Program-made: the position numbers and the translations under genes | Shown here: positions 1-47,346 of the stretch, piece by piece | Layout of the letters: the number at the start of each line of letters is the position of its first letter | Numbering within the stretch: position 1 is the first letter of the stretch | DNA from: Uloborus plumipes | Taxonomy: Eukaryota > Arthropoda > Arachnida > Araneae > Uloboridae | NCBI GenBank assembly: GCA_038373865.1 | Contig: JAXGGA010003021.1 | Coordinates: 46,250 to 110,249, forward strand | Length of the DNA: 64,000 bases | Reading direction: 5' to 3' | The notes under the pieces: model-generated | The model's input: only the letters and a program-made list of their open reading frames with translations | The model's database searches: none | What the model was told of the DNA's origin: nothing

Positions 1-1800
1 ACATATTTATTTGCAGGCTGTGCTGTAATATTAGTACTAACCATATTAACTCTTGACGGATAGTCAAAATGTATCATATTAGATTATACGTCTGTTAACT
101 ATACATTCCGCTGCTTATACGGATCTTATATTTGTTGAATCTATTTTTGTGTTGACAAGTTTCTTGTGCTAAAAGTATGGAAAAGGTGTGAGGAAAAAAT
201 GTTTTCTATTTTTTATGCATGATTACCTAATTTGTAATGTGTGTTAAGTGCATTATACCTTTTTAACATGCTATTTGTTACTTCCAAAAGCGCTACAGAA
301 TATTTGTTCATTATCATTGACATTCGATGGAGTTCCCACGTTCATATTTCATTGTTCTGGTTATTCCTTTATCATTCCATTCAGTGTTTTTATGGACTGA
401 CATTAATTGAATTCCTTTTCATGAATGCTCAATCCGTTTGCACAAATGAGACATTTTTGCTCATATATTTGCGCCATATTCTTAGCAGTTAAAACAGGCT
501 ATTAATTTTCATATATTCGAATACAATGACTGGTGCTTATAAAGATCAAGTTTGTTCTACATAGTTTTGATTAAATTAAGAGGCTGAGTAATAAAGCAAA
601 AATAAGCTAAGCAATAACATCAATAGAGCAAAAAGTAACATGTTTTTACAATGTGGATTCTTTGATTATTTTTAAATTTGAATTTTGAACTCGTGCTTTG
701 AAAAAAAAAAAAAAAAAAAACTCGATGATTACTGAAAAAGGACTAATTATTTTAAACACCCTTCTTTCAATGTCATAAAAAAACTTTAGCTCTCAGAGTT
801 CAGACCTTGTTGCACGAATTTTTACGCTTCTGGTTATAAAACCTAGAAACACAGAAGTCATGTAAACATCTTGTTTTTCTGTCTTACCCTTTTTGTTTGA
901 CTTTGGTCATTACAAGTGTATTACATTCTGCCTCCCCTCCTTTAATTATATGGGAACAATTTCACTTTATGAAAAGAAGACTTCAATGAAGCACTACGTA
1001 TTTGCGGAACATAATTGATTCAATTAAGTGGCACATTTGATTCAAATGTCTGGCAGTTTTTTTATGTTAATGCTGTATTTTATGATATTTAAAACTTGAT
1101 TCATTGAAGCTTTTATTCAATTATCCAGCTGTTGATGTATATAGAACCATTATGTATTATAATATGAAGTATCAACTACGTTTTTTTATACTTAAAAAAC
1201 AATTTGTAGGTGTTACGAGTGTCAGTATGGTCACGCCCCCAACTCATAAGAATCACTTTTTTAAGTGGTTCGAAAACTTTGTAGAAAGTTGATATTTCAT
1301 AGTTATAACATATAATGGTTCCATAGGTTTAATTGCGTCACAATTAAAAGAAGCTTAAATCAAGGATAAAGGACAAATATATGCACAAAAATGTCACAAC
1401 CGTACAAATAGATAAAATTGAGCACAAAACTAATGACATCGAGTATAACTTTTTGAATATCTGTGCCCCGTAAGATCGCTTGTGAAATTGTTATTGTAAA
1501 AAGATATGTAATATAGGTCATGTGTATAGCTGAAAATGCAACGATTTCTGTACAAACAGTTGTTTAATATTTTTGTTTTACGTTATTTTAATTGCTCACT
1601 GACTAATAGGAAGATAGCATTGATGTCTAAATGAGTTATGTCGACGTAGATGTCTTTGTAAAATGTGTGTACATACTAGCGGAATCTAAAAAGCCATATC
1701 AAATGTGTTAGCAATAGGCATGATGGTTTCTGTATACATTTAGGAACTAGCTTATTATGTTAAAATTGTCCACTGATGAATAAAACCCATTTTTTTAAGT
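1..1800 (+). other. Possible 3'-terminal exon and 3' UTR of a plus-strand neighbour
   Basis: A pyrimidine-rich stretch ending in TTTGCAG at 10-16 could be a 3' splice site. The frame after it, GCT GTG CTG TAA, would end a protein with three more codons. The following 1.75 kb has no convincing coding potential, is AT-rich with many ATTTA and TGTATA-type motifs, and reaches an AATAAA at 1779-1784. That pattern fits a long 3' UTR, but the upstream exons are outside the window and nothing identifies the gene. An A20 tract lies at about 701-720. This is inference only. Confidence 0.25.
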
Positions 1801-4800
1801 GCAATTTTTCTTGCTACGTAAAAGAAAACATGTTTTATGTTGAAACACTTGAAAATAACAATATTCAAAACTCTTAATAAGTCTCACGCTCAGGATGAGG
1901 GGAAAATTATGGAATCGATAAATTACTAAGGAAGATCTCATGTGGTGGCAGAGAAACAGGATTAATTCTAAGTGGACATTATTTAAGAAGTAAAATTTAA
2001 AGGAGTAAGTTTTAACCTGAGCATTAAAACAGCTCTCAGGTTCTGTAAGACAAAGGCATGTTCCAATGCAACAATGTGTTAAAACATTTACTACACATGT
2101 TTTCATCATTTCTTTTCAAAAATAGTATTGTATTTAATTATTTTTAAAACTGAGAATGTAAGTTCTAGCAGCAAAGAAAAACCTGATTCCCTTAAAAGCT
2201 TCAACTTTCTGCCTAGATCTGAAAGCGAGAATCACTTACAAAGCTGGAAATTATAACTTCACACAATTAAGTATTTCTAAACACATCCACGAGATGTATG
2301 AAAACAATTGCGCACGTTAAAATTTGTAATAAATTTTAACAAACTCACTCTTTTCAATTACACAATAAGATAAAACCACACAGAAAATATAAGCTATTTA
2401 TTAATAGACATGTTTTGTCTAAATTTTTTTCATATATATATATTATAAAACATTTTCTATTACTGCAACATACAATTTGCATTTATTTATTAATTAACAA
2501 AATGAAGAAACAATACCTAAAAATAATGAAGTGTTTCGGAAATTTTCGAGTTTTGAGATATCTGAAAATTTGTTCCAAAATAGTTAAGTAACTAGTGAAA
2601 TTGGTAATACAGTGACTCTTATACACATATACATTTTCTCATATATATATTTAACTTAGAAAAGGAGTTTGAGTACAAATTTAATTGCTATTTACAATGT
2701 ACAATAATGGAATGAGTATTTTAGGCATCTGAAGGAGGCAAAGATTGTGCTCCTATGTCTAGACTAGTTTTATATATATATCTACAGTGGCTTTCATATT
2801 ATCAAATAATACAAATTGTGGAAAATGTACAAAAATTTGTATATTTTTTTGCAAAGAATGCTTTTTTGACCATCGACGAACACATACTTTATAACTACAA
2901 TATTTACATATTTATGCACACAAATCAAGAAATTTTTTTTTAAACATACCAAGAATTCAATACCTAATACTTGAATTCATTTAACAAACCAAAATAAACA
3001 TGCTCAATCACTTCCTCCTTCAATAGTTAAAAAAGAAAAAAAAAAAAAAACAATCATTACAGATTAATGTTTTGAGGCATATGTAATGTAAAATTAACTT
3101 CATTTTTGGCTTTTGTACTGTATAAAATATGAAACACTATAAGGCATAAACTATGGCACATTAATCAATTTGTGAAGTCTTGTAGTTAAAAAAAAAAATA
3201 TGTTAAAGTACTCAAAATCAAATTGTAAACTAAGACAAAATGTGTGAAAGACAACATAAATAAGGCTCTAAACAAAAAATATACCTGCTTCAAGGCTCTA
3301 AATAAGAGTTTCGCAAGAAAGTGAAACACTTTTGCAAAGCATAGTTCACTAAATTGCAGTTTTCAAAAAGTACATTATTATTCCAAAACATAACAAAAAA
3401 AATCTTTTCACAATCATAATCTATACATATAAAAATGTGGTATTGTATGTGGAATTGTTTGTGCTGGGGGCGGGGAAGGGAAGGGGGTCAATAAAGTACC
3501 AAAACATTTTGAATATAAATTTAAAATCATTACTTGCAGGAACAAACATTTCATTATTAAACTTTTTCACATGAAAGCCCGTAAAAATTTTACACTGGAT
3601 GAAGTTTTCCTCAAGTCTGTGCCTGAATTAAAACACTTGGAATGTTTGTTCTAATTAAACTTAACATGCTACTAAAGAACTTGTGCAGCAATACCAATTA
3701 GGAAAATCAATAAAAATATAGGGTGTTTCATATTGACAACAAGAATAGCATAGCACAAATTCCGCAATTGATTAATTTAACTGAAACCGATACGGAAACT
3801 ACAATCTCATGTTAGTTTTATTTAGCAGCAGTGGAAAATTTCCTGTTACCTATAATTTGCCATTAATCACAATGTCGCTATCTACGCAGGAGAAAGAATA
3901 CTATGTTTTGGGGTATGTCAAACCATCGTTTAAAGGCCATTTTGCACGAAAGTTGGTAAAGAACCACTGCACAAGCATCGAACCAATGTGAGAAATAAAT
4001 ATTCAAATCTATAAGTGTGATGACACCTAGTATAAAGTTTTAAGCATCAAAATGAACAACCTAGGTGTCATTTTTACTGAATCAAATATATCAATGTATA
4101 CGAAGGTTTAAAAAAAAAAAAAACAATTATTAAATACAATTGCTAACCACTACCAGTTGCATGTTTAAAAAATGTAAAATACATAAGAGAAAATTTTTTT
4201 AAGGATGAAATATAACTCATTTTTAAATAACTTTAAAAAAAATTATTTTTAGGGTTACCACAGGTCTTAGTTTTGATAAGTCAGGAAAGAAAACTAAAAA
4301 TGCAACTAAAGGTATCTTATGAGTTTGTGTTCATAGGCCTCAAGTTTGGCACCTAGAGTTGGAAGTCTCAAAATTAAAACTTTTGGTTGCAAAATGTGAC
4401 TAATGATCGCCTATTTTTAACACAGCATCAAATGGTGGGTCAAGCACTTTCAAGCCCACAGCCTAGTACATGGTTAGAATGGGTCCACTGGGTCAAACAG
4501 TAAGCATTGTGGTGTTGACCATTGAGATCCCTACACCAAGCTCCTTTTTGCTTTTTTTCAATAGAATTTTGCTAAAGAGTTTTTTTGCCTCCATTGCTAA
4601 AGGACTTACTTCTTCAGTCTAGGCAAAATGGAGGTATAACTGAGGTGCTGCAATATATAGTCTATGGCGAGTGTGGCACAAACTGAGATACCACACACAG
4701 ATATTTTCAATATCACTGGAAGGGTGCACATAGAACATCTATAGGAACTTGGACAACTAGTTTATCTATCAATTAGATTATTAAAATAAATTAATTACAA

Positions 4801-6186
4801 CATTCACACGACTGCTTTCTTTTTGACTCAACTTATGAAACATCCAGCTTAATAAAAGTGCAATATTTTAATCTTATTAAATACTGTGTTTTGAGTCTAG
4901 AGGTAGGGGGCAGGGGTAATTTTTTTTTTTTTTTTTTTTTTGTAGTCTATATAGAGAGAATTCAATTTTAAATTATCTGTGAGGTATTAGCAGATACATG
5001 GACGATGCTAGGTAATAAAATAAATTAGTTAAAAATAAAGCTCAAATACTCAAATGAGAAATCAATTACAAATAACATAAAAACTAACAAGCTCAGGAGA
5101 AAAACTACTTAAAAATTATCTGTTTTGATTAATAGGTAAACAAAGCAAAAAAACTTTGAACTTGAAAAGGATAACAATTAATTGAAAGGGATAACAATTA
5201 ACACAGAGTAAAGTATAAATATATATAAATAAAGCAGTAACTTAAAATGGCAAGCCTTCTGTTGCGATTTCATATTTTAAATGCATTTTTTAAGCTTGTC
5301 AATAAATAAAAAATAAGAACAAAATGAATGAGATCAAAAAGCAAAAAACCTTGACGAAAGGCTCAGGTTATGAACTATTTTTGAAAAAAGGTTTTTGGAA
5401 TTCAAGTCTTTGATATTTGCATGTTTTGCAACAATATGTTTTGAATTAAAAAATATTTAAAAATTCAATACTGTTTTATCAAGATTTATACAGATTTTAT
5501 ACATATATTAATATTAATTAAATGTACGTTTTAAGTAGTAAGTAAAAATATTGCGTTTCAGTGCACAGTCCTATACCTGATATGATAACCTTTAGAAAAA
5601 AACAAGGTTTGAAAGTGTTGAGCATTATATTACTATTATTTATATAATTACTAACTAATAACAGTAATAAAAACAAATCAACAAACAACAAACATAAAAA
5701 AAAAACATTCCAAACCACAAGGAAGACAGAAAGCAACTAACTGCAAGTTTTTAAAGTTAATTTTGCTTCAAATAAGAATAATGTGGTTATACATTTTACG
5801 CACCATTTGTGGCATACATATGTTTAAATATTTTACTCATATATCATACATAGTATTACAATGCAAAGAAAATTATCAGCACCGATTTTTAAGATCACGC
5901 TAATAACTATTTGTGATCGAATACTTTAAGTACAATTGACTTAAGATTAATTGGAAGTTCATCAATTGATACATCTATTCAGCAAAATAGAAGTTGAAAA
6001 ATTGAGCTGATTTCTCTTGCTCTTTAGCGATCAAACCATAGAAATCTATTTATATTGCCAAAAAATGTTTCAAAATACATTTGTTGCATATCGTGTATTT
6101 GAGCTGCTTATCAGTATCAAAGAAGAAAATATCAGAAAGTTACGTGGAAAATTAAACGTTATGTTATTGTCCGAAAAAAATTGGTA
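1801..6186. other. Intergenic AT-rich DNA, no gene seen
   Basis: No ORF here resembles a known protein and no spliced exon could be traced. The stretch contains homopolymer runs, including a T tract at about 4919-4941, and TA microsatellite-like runs near 2430-2450 and 2640-2650. A faint inverted pair (GGGTGTTTCATA near 3721, TATGAAACATCC near 4838) might mark an old transposon. Confidence 0.5.
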
Positions 6187-6590
6187 CTGTCGGCCCCGCT
6201 TAAACAAATCCTGTCGGTTCCAAGAAATATTATTCGATTAAGCAGGGTATTCGATCAAACGGGGATCTTTAACATTACGTCTATGTCATCGGGTTCCGAG
6301 ATATTTTATTCATATAAGCGGGGCATTCGTTTATCCGTTACCCAATTAACCTTTAATCTGTTACCCTTACGAATTTTTTTTGGAAAAAATTGCAAAAAAA
6401 AAAAACATTTTTTTTTTTTTTAAATTTAATTTTGAAATACAAGAAAATGAAGCAATACAAATAAAATATGTAGGTTTCAAGTTGAATTTTTAATTATTTA
6501 TAGGCGCAAAATCGATAATAATTACCTGCAACTCATACGAGCCCGAGATAACTCGGGATAATCAGGCAAGCAGTTAAGCGGGGACGACAG
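6187..6590. mobile_element. Tigger/pogo-like MITE
   Basis: The ends are inverted repeats: the left begins CTGTCGGCCCCGCTTAA and the right, on the other strand, CTGTCGTCCCCGCTTAA (one mismatch). Both ends are flanked by TA, as for Tc1/mariner/pogo insertions. The GTCCCCGCTTAA type of terminus is familiar from Tigger/pogo elements. At about 404 bp with no transposase it is non-autonomous. Related GCGGGG motifs recur inside. Confidence 0.7.
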
Positions 6591-7449
6591 TATTTCTAAA
6601 ATAGCTCGTGCAAAATATAGTTGGATGTATTTTCAAAGCACAAAGATGTGTGCCTCACGAACTAAAACTTTTAAAAATTCAACATGCTCTATAGTCTGAC
6701 AAATTGGTCCTTGCATAGACTAAGATTTCAGGTACTTGTTTCCAGGTAAATCAGTAGGTGAAATGTATTTATTGCATGCTAGCTTCTATTGTGCAATCAA
6801 TGGGTCAATATTTCCATTTGTGCGCATCGTTGAATAAGTTAATTGATTGGGATTTTTAAATAATTGCAGCTAAGACATTCAGTGAGATACAAATCAAAGG
6901 AAAAAAAATTAAGAGAAATTGAGGTGAATATTACCTATACGATTAACGATTGCATAGCAATTATGGTTTTAGAGCAACAATCATATATATACAAGAGAGT
7001 AGAGGTTATAGTTAAACATACTAAATATGAAACCAATAATGAAACAAATTTTATTACTTTTAATATTTGGAAAAGCTTTTAAAGTCTCTCCAAATCAAAC
7101 AATTTTGGAAGCACATATGATAAAATTTGAAACACGCCAGTAAGCCCCCCCCCCCCCCTTAAAAACTGCACAAGACTATACAAGTTAACAGAAGATTGCA
7201 TTTGGTGATTTTTCTACAAAGAAAGACTTATTATAATCCTCCTGATATAACAAACCAACTAGTTTGCCAAAACCTATTCAGTGACACTATAAGAGAACAC
7301 CAATTCCACAACAGTTTGTTGTTTAACTTTGAGAAATACTTTTTTATACGAACAATTTTGTCTCTTTTAACATCATTTGTGTTCACAGATTGTTGTGGAT
7401 ATTATCCTGAATTTAAATGCCCATTTTTAACTTCATTTCTTCATTATTA
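6591..7449. other. Intergenic DNA, no gene seen
   Basis: AT-rich with no supported gene. A run of 14 C lies at 7145-7158. Confidence 0.5.
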
Positions 7450-7722
7450 TTAATTTTTGGAGCAAGGACAAATTGCTGCATTTTTTCTTTTTTTGACATC
7501 AGTTGCTGGGCAGTTCTTTTTTCAGATTGGCAGTCTGTCAAAGTGGCGCATCCACAAGCCATTGCTCCTCCACCATGGAGGACATGGTACTGGCACCATC
7601 TGTTGAGTTCATTTTGGTCATCAACATGTAGCGTACGGATATGTGTCCTTGGTGGGGGTTCGATCCAGGGACCTTCGTGGTGGCAACTCAGTACTTTAAC
7701 CACAGAACCAAAAGAACTTTAA
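7450..7722 (-). mobile_element. Probable tRNA-derived SINE (minus strand)
   Basis: On the minus strand a GC-richer segment begins with a tRNA-like part: an A-box-like GTGGTTAAAGTACTG and a clear B-box GGATCGAACCC spaced as in an RNA polymerase III promoter. It ends in an A-rich (AAT)n tail near 7450. The length is SINE-like. No target-site duplication could be fixed, so the boundaries are approximate. The 96-aa minus ORF across it is incidental. Confidence 0.5.
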
Positions 7723-7875
7723 GGCTTGGGACAAAGTTGAGTTATGTGCTCTCAGATGTATACCATACACTTATTGCAATTTGTCATTGTCAACAATATA
7801 ACTTGAATTCAAAAGGTAAAAATTCAAATTACTTTTTTATTATTATGATTATTTTATTTATTTACAGATTATATA

Positions 7876-9140
7876 TTGGGTCATTTAAAAAGTCCTCGCT
7901 CTTTTTTCTAACCAGATGGTTTGACGTATATGTTTCGAGCAACACTAATCCAATTGCGTTATATGAATATTCGTTTGAAAGGTGGCATTTCAGGCTACCT
8001 TTTTGACACTTTGTTCAAGTATTTCGCCAATCGAGTAAAAAGTTATAGCGCTTTAAAAATGAATGAAATATCTGAAAAATACGATAGGTAATGCTTTTTC
8101 ACTGCAAAAAAGATAAGAACGCCACAAGAACGGCCGATGTTTTTTAAAAATGTTATGTAAGGATGCAATGAGTGAACGCCGTAATCAAAAGAGGTATACT
8201 CTATTCTGTTCCGGAAATTTGATGTCAAAGATACACCTTTCTCTGGTTGGCTACTCACTGAAAAAGTCGAAGTTTTTCAACTGGTTTAGCGGGACCAACG
8301 CGTAAGCTCTTAAAAGATGGAGGAGACACTTAACATCAACCACATAACAGTTTGGGATCCTCTGAAGAGAACAGGTTGCTCAAAGAAGCTCCATGTTTGG
8401 GTGACACAAGAATTACCGAAAAAAAAAATTGATCGGCAGAGCTACCATCAGTAAAACACTTCTAAGGAGATCCGAAATCGATTCTTTTTGAAGCAAATTA
8501 TTACAGGAGATGAAAAATGGATTAGATATGAGACAATGAAATGCACGTGATCTCGGTAAAGGGCTGTGACCCACCACAAACGACTTCAAATCCAGGATTG
8601 ACGGTAAAAAGATGTTTCATAGAAATAGAAGGGCATTGCTCATAATGAACTGATACAACCTGGCGCAACAGTAAATTCTGTCCTCTATTGTACATAACTC
8701 AACTGTTCCAATGAAGCAATCAAGAAAATGCGACAGAATTGGCCAACAGAAAAGGAGTTGTGTTCCACCATGATAATGCTAAGCCACACTCATCTTTGAT
8801 GACTTAGAATAAATCGAAGAAACTTGGTTATGAACTTTTGGTGCATCTAACGTATAGGACGGACCTTGCTAATTTTGATTATCATTAGTTTCAGTCTCTG
8901 AAAAATTCTTTTGATTTCAAAAAACTGACTAACTGAACAGTCGCTGAAAATCACTTGGCTAAGTTTTTCTAATAAACTTCAGAAGTTCTACACCAATGAA
9001 ATTATGCAGGTACCGAGGCAATAGCCAAGGGTCATAAATAATAATGAGCATATGCACTTAGATTAAAATTAATTTTCAAACAAAAAAAATCTTACTCAAA
9101 AACTTACGAAAAAAGCACGGAGACTTTTTAAATGACCCAA
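7876..9140 (+). pseudogene. Degenerate mariner transposon with dead transposase
   Basis: Inverted ends (left TTGGGTCATTTAAAAAGTC; the right end matches on the opposite strand) are flanked by TA, and the 1265-bp length is typical of mariner. Across several plus-strand frames there are remnants of mariner transposase: a GDEKW motif near 8510, an HHDNAKPH catalytic motif near 8768-8790, a TDLA..DYH remnant near 8862-8890, and a helix-turn-helix end segment near 8390-8420. Stops and frameshifts separate them, so no product is possible. The order of motifs gives the plus orientation. Confidence 0.88.
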
Positions 9141-9607
9141 TATTTAGTAGCTTGAGATGTTTTGATTCATAATTTCAAAGAGTTTAGGGAATTACTGCCA
9201 GCATTCTGATAAATGATGATTAAATGTGCTCGAGTACAACATTTTTGCTTTGTCAACAATTTTTTAATGCAAATTGTAAACCTTCCATTTTAACATACAA
9301 CTGATATTTAACAATTTCTGTTGTTGGATCAAATGCATTTTCTTTGTTTGATTTTATTTATTTCATAAACATGGAAAGCAATTTAATGTTACGTAATTTG
9401 GCACTTAGCAAATTTAATTCAAGATGAAATCTTACAGCGTGAGTGCAATGGCTAATCATTATATAATCTCAAGAATATCCTATGCTCAAATGCTGGTCTA
9501 AGCATTTACTTACTATAAAATAACATGACAGATACATACTTACAAAATTATGAAATTAGAAAAAAATAAATTTCTTTCTTTTTTTTTTCCTTCGTAGATT
9601 TGTTCTA

Positions 9608-10192
9608 CAGGGTGCCCAGAAATGAATGACGGTAAAATTTATTTGTGCATAATTTACATTCAAGATGTTTTTTACTGTTGGCAACAGTTAATAAACTTAG
9701 TTTAATTCTATGAGCAATACTGCAGACGATTCTTTGAATTAAAATCCGTTTCATTCTTTACATTATCAAGATGGATGCTAAACGCTGTTTAATTCTCGAA
9801 TTGCATTTAAAAGGTAAGCGAAATTGTGATTTTTTTTTAAAAATTGAAGTATTTAAATGTGTCAAAGAGATTAATTGAAATAAATTTAAAATTTGTTTAA
9901 AGACACAGGTAGTGTAGAAATCAGTCATAGTGGTGGAAAAAGCGAAGTATACGAATAAAAAAATTAATAAAATATGCTCATGAAAGAGTGCCTTTGTAGG
10001 TGCGTGCCGCTGCAGAAGCCTTTCCAAAACAATTGCCATCTGTGGTTACAGTTATAGGCGCAAGAATAGAAACCATTACTTAAACATTGATTAACAATGT
10101 TACTTTTATTTAACATTTATTTTATCATCACAGAAAAATTTGTATTACAGTAATAATTTTTTTTGAACCGTCAGTTATTTGTGGGCACCCTG
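9608..10192. mobile_element. MITE with CAGGGTGCCCA termini
   Basis: The left end CAGGGTGCCCAGAAATGAA and the right end on the other strand CAGGGTGCCCACAAATAA form terminal inverted repeats (TIRs) flanked by TA, as in Tc1/mariner-type non-autonomous elements. No transposase is visible within 585 bp. Confidence 0.75.
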
Positions 10193-11353
10193 TAATATAT
10201 ATTCTTTCTACAATATTTTTGAATGAGCCAATAAACATGTGAATATTGATTGCATGTTTGATTTCTAATGCGAAATTTAACAACGTTTTGATTCGAAAAG
10301 TAGCGATTTCTTAGAAATACTCTATTCAGTAGGATTTGAAATTTTAAGTTTCAAATTTTCAGTTCCAGAAAAAGTTCATAAAACTGAAATAATTCATACA
10401 AACACATGAATTTCATAACAATTACTATGCAAAGCAATTTAGTAACTTTGTACCAATACTAAAGTACCTTCCTGAAAATTGAAAACGAAATATCAAGAGA
10501 AATTTTACAAATAAAACAATAAAATGTCATACAAAGTATTCAAAAAAATGTCTTCATGTAATAATCTCCATTAATTATAAAATAAAAATATTAAGTTTGA
10601 GCACAAAACACTTCCACAAATAACACCTAATTCTTTTTTCAGGGAGGAAGGAAATATACTTAACACACAAAGAGAAAGTAAGGTGTCTTGTAATTTTTAC
10701 AAGATGACTAGTTTCAAGACAAAATTATTTTCCACAACATCATGTACGGAAAATATTTATCTCTAATACATAAATAACAAATCAAATAACACATTTTTAG
10801 TAATACTTGTGATATAATGGGAGGCAAAAAATGATTACTCTTAAAATCAAAGACAAATAAAGAAAACAAATGATTAAAAAAAAGAAAAAATACTTTCAAC
10901 AAGTAGAACAGATCATCAACATAAATTTCTCACTGGCAATTTCAAATAATATTTTGTTCAAATGAAAGAAATGTCCACAAAACATGATAAAAAGCAATTA
11001 CGCAAGAAGCCAAGTTTTGCACATGATTTCATTGAATAGTTAACGTATTACCCAGCATTTGCTGACATGTCACAGAAAAACAGATTGGAGAACTATATTT
11101 AATTTAGCATACTAAATATATGATTAGCTACAAATATGATGTGAATTCTATGTATCCTCTTATTAAATTAATATTAATTAACAGTGTAATTTCCTTAAAA
11201 CATTAATCAACAATACTAATTTCAATATTCTGATACGAAAAATATAACTGCATAATTTCATTACAAAATTAATTAAAACATAATAAACATTTGTAGTGGT
11301 AAAATTAAAATTATTTTACAATTACAAAAAACTTTCAGTGATAACTATGCAAT
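10193..11353. other. Intergenic AT-rich DNA, no gene seen
   Basis: No coding region or recognisable element. It ends with TATGCAAT (11346-11353), the left copy of the target duplication of the next element. Confidence 0.5.
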
Positions 11354-12457
11354 CAGGCCCGGATTTAGGCATGGGCCGCATGGTTCCGGGTCCAGGGCGG
11401 CAAAATTTAGGGGGCGGCTGATTGTATCAATCAAATATTTCCGCAAATAACAAACTAATTTCAGAATTATTTCCAATTCTATCTTTAAAAAAAAATTCTT
11501 CATGTGATTCAGAGGCGGCGCTTTTTTTTTCTTCCTTTTTTCCGTCTCAAAAGTGCATCGGACATTTTCACCTAGCCTAACTTTTCAGCAGAAGCTCATT
11601 TTCCTCTTTTTTCCTTATCAAGACCAGGCGACTGTGTTCAAGGTCGAAAACAAAAAAAAGCATTCCCTCGCGGCAAAAGGGGTTTCACTCCCTGCTCCGT
11701 ATTCTAGGAATTGGTCTTTCAGTTGGCGAGGAATCGCTTGGTATACAATTTATTTCCAAACATATTAAAGTCTAAATAATAATTTAAAATTGATGCATAT
11801 AAAATAGCTATAAAACTGCAATTTTTGAGTTCTATCCCAGTTCGAGTTCGTTTTTTTATGAACTAACATTTTACATTTGTATCTTGTATCCCCATTAAAA
11901 TAATAATAGAACCCTTGAGTATGCCCACAACTTGTCATTTATATTACTTCCCTATTTTATTTCGATTATCTGGTCCTACCTTTCTCTAACAAAGTGCGTA
12001 ATATTTTGAGCAAATAAAATATTATTTTCTTTCATGAAAAATTTTTTACTTGGCGTTGCCTTTCAGTATGTTATTTTTACTATAGTATTATGCTTGTTTC
12101 TTAAAACAAATGGGTTTCCATACCAACAACAACTATGTATAATTGGATAAAGGAAGTGATTCTATCTCCAACAAATAGCAGAAGTTTAACAATTCAAAAA
12201 AATGTTACAATAAATTAAAGTTGTTGCCAACTACCATGGTTCAATAACTTCACATTACGACTATAGTTTTGACCTTTGGAAAAAAAGTGTTTGCATAATA
12301 TAAAATAGGGGGTCTCAGTTATTTTTTATTTTGTGTAAAATTCATCTTGTGCAAAATCAGAACATTTTACACTAAAACAAATTTCTGTTTTTTTTGAGGG
12401 GGGGGGGCGGCGATTATTTTCGGGCCCATGGGCGAAAGATGTGTAAATCCGGCCCTG
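11354..12457. mobile_element. hAT-type non-autonomous DNA transposon
   Basis: Ends begin CAGGCCCGGATTTA (left) and CAGGGCCGGATTTA (right, other strand). The element is flanked by a perfect 8-bp direct repeat TATGCAAT (11346-11353 and 12458-12465), the size made by hAT transposases. The YAGG-type terminus also fits hAT. The interior of 1.1 kb has no intact transposase. G-rich tracts lie near both ends. Confidence 0.85.
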
Positions 12458-12699
12458 TATGCAATAAATTTGCTTCCCTAAAAGGAATTTTAAATAATGT
12501 ATGTTTATTATTCATTACAATACTTAATTATTCTTTACAATACTTTATTATTTAATGTATGTTAGGTAACATTTAATAAGGGACAGCTGGCCACAAAAAA
12601 AAAAAAAAAAAAAAAGGGTTGTATTTGTCCCACTCATAGACCATAATGACTTTAATTGAATATAGAAAAATTCCAAGGAAATTTATCAATTAGTTTATT
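12458..12699. other. Spacer between hAT element and ASAP 3' end
   Basis: Contains an A21-type homopolymer at about 12595-12615 and otherwise AT-rich sequence. No gene is seen. Confidence 0.5.
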
Positions 12700-12985
12700 T
12701 TATTAGAATTATTGTTATTATTATTATTATTATTACTATTTTATTAAAAAATTAATCAGAAATTTCCTTGCAGGCTGGTCAACCTCGTCTATTACCGACA
12801 TGTCGGCCGATGCGGGGTAAAACGGTAATCGAATCTCATAGGAGTATAGTGTACCAAAAAGAAAAGCTTTTCAGTTTGTGCGAAGGGCAGCCAACATACC
12901 GGAAGACTAACCTCATAAAGATTATACAAAAGGCCCTTGAAAGGTTTTGCGGGGAAGCAACGGTACGATATTGCATTTGTGTAGC
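12700..12985 (-). other. Probable ASAP 3' UTR with poly(A) signals
   Basis: It follows the stop codon of the SH3 exon on the minus strand. Minus-strand AATAAA hexamers occur at 12740-12745 and again near 12701-12706. A (TTA)n microsatellite (about 12708-12738) lies between them. The cleavage site is not determined. Confidence 0.5.
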
Positions 12986-46838
<33,853 letters not shown>

Positions 46839-47237
46839 CTGGGAAACAAACGTTCCAATAGAATTACTCATCAGTCCATTAAAAAATACTTAGTTACTAT
46901 ATCTTAAACATAGTTTGTCTCATCCAAAAAGCATTAAATATCAAATAATTGAATGGGAATTGCAAATGTAGTCCATCTTAGCAGTCATTCACTTTAAGAA
47001 TGTTCAAACTAACAAGGTTCAACTATATTTGTGATATAATATAAAACATGATTCAATTCTACAAGTATAAATAAATAAATAAGAAATAATAAGACAACTC
47101 AAAATGTATATCACTAAAGTAAAAACTAAATATGTAGGCTCTGTATAAACATTGTCAAGCCCTATGTTGCTTAAAAAACAAAATCCAATTTGTGGAGTGT
47201 TGTTGATTATTAGAAAGCATATTAGTATGATGGGCCC
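46839..47237. other. ASAP intron upstream of the BAR exon
   Basis: AT-rich sequence without a further BAR exon. Composition changes near 47.2 kb where retroelement sequence begins. Confidence 0.5.
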
Positions 47238-47346
47238 TGTGATGTTCATCAGTGTGTTTCTGTGGAGAGGTGAGCAAATGGCAGTGACATGTTTTTGAGA
47301 ACTGTTTGCCCATGCACGTCTTTTTTGGGTCGTCCAAGGGGGGTAA

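Noticed and set aside
3719..4852. Possible 1.1-kb transposon bounded by GGGTGTTTCATA and TATGAAACATCC
   Set aside because: Only a 12-bp imperfect inverted match, with no convincing target duplication or internal signal.
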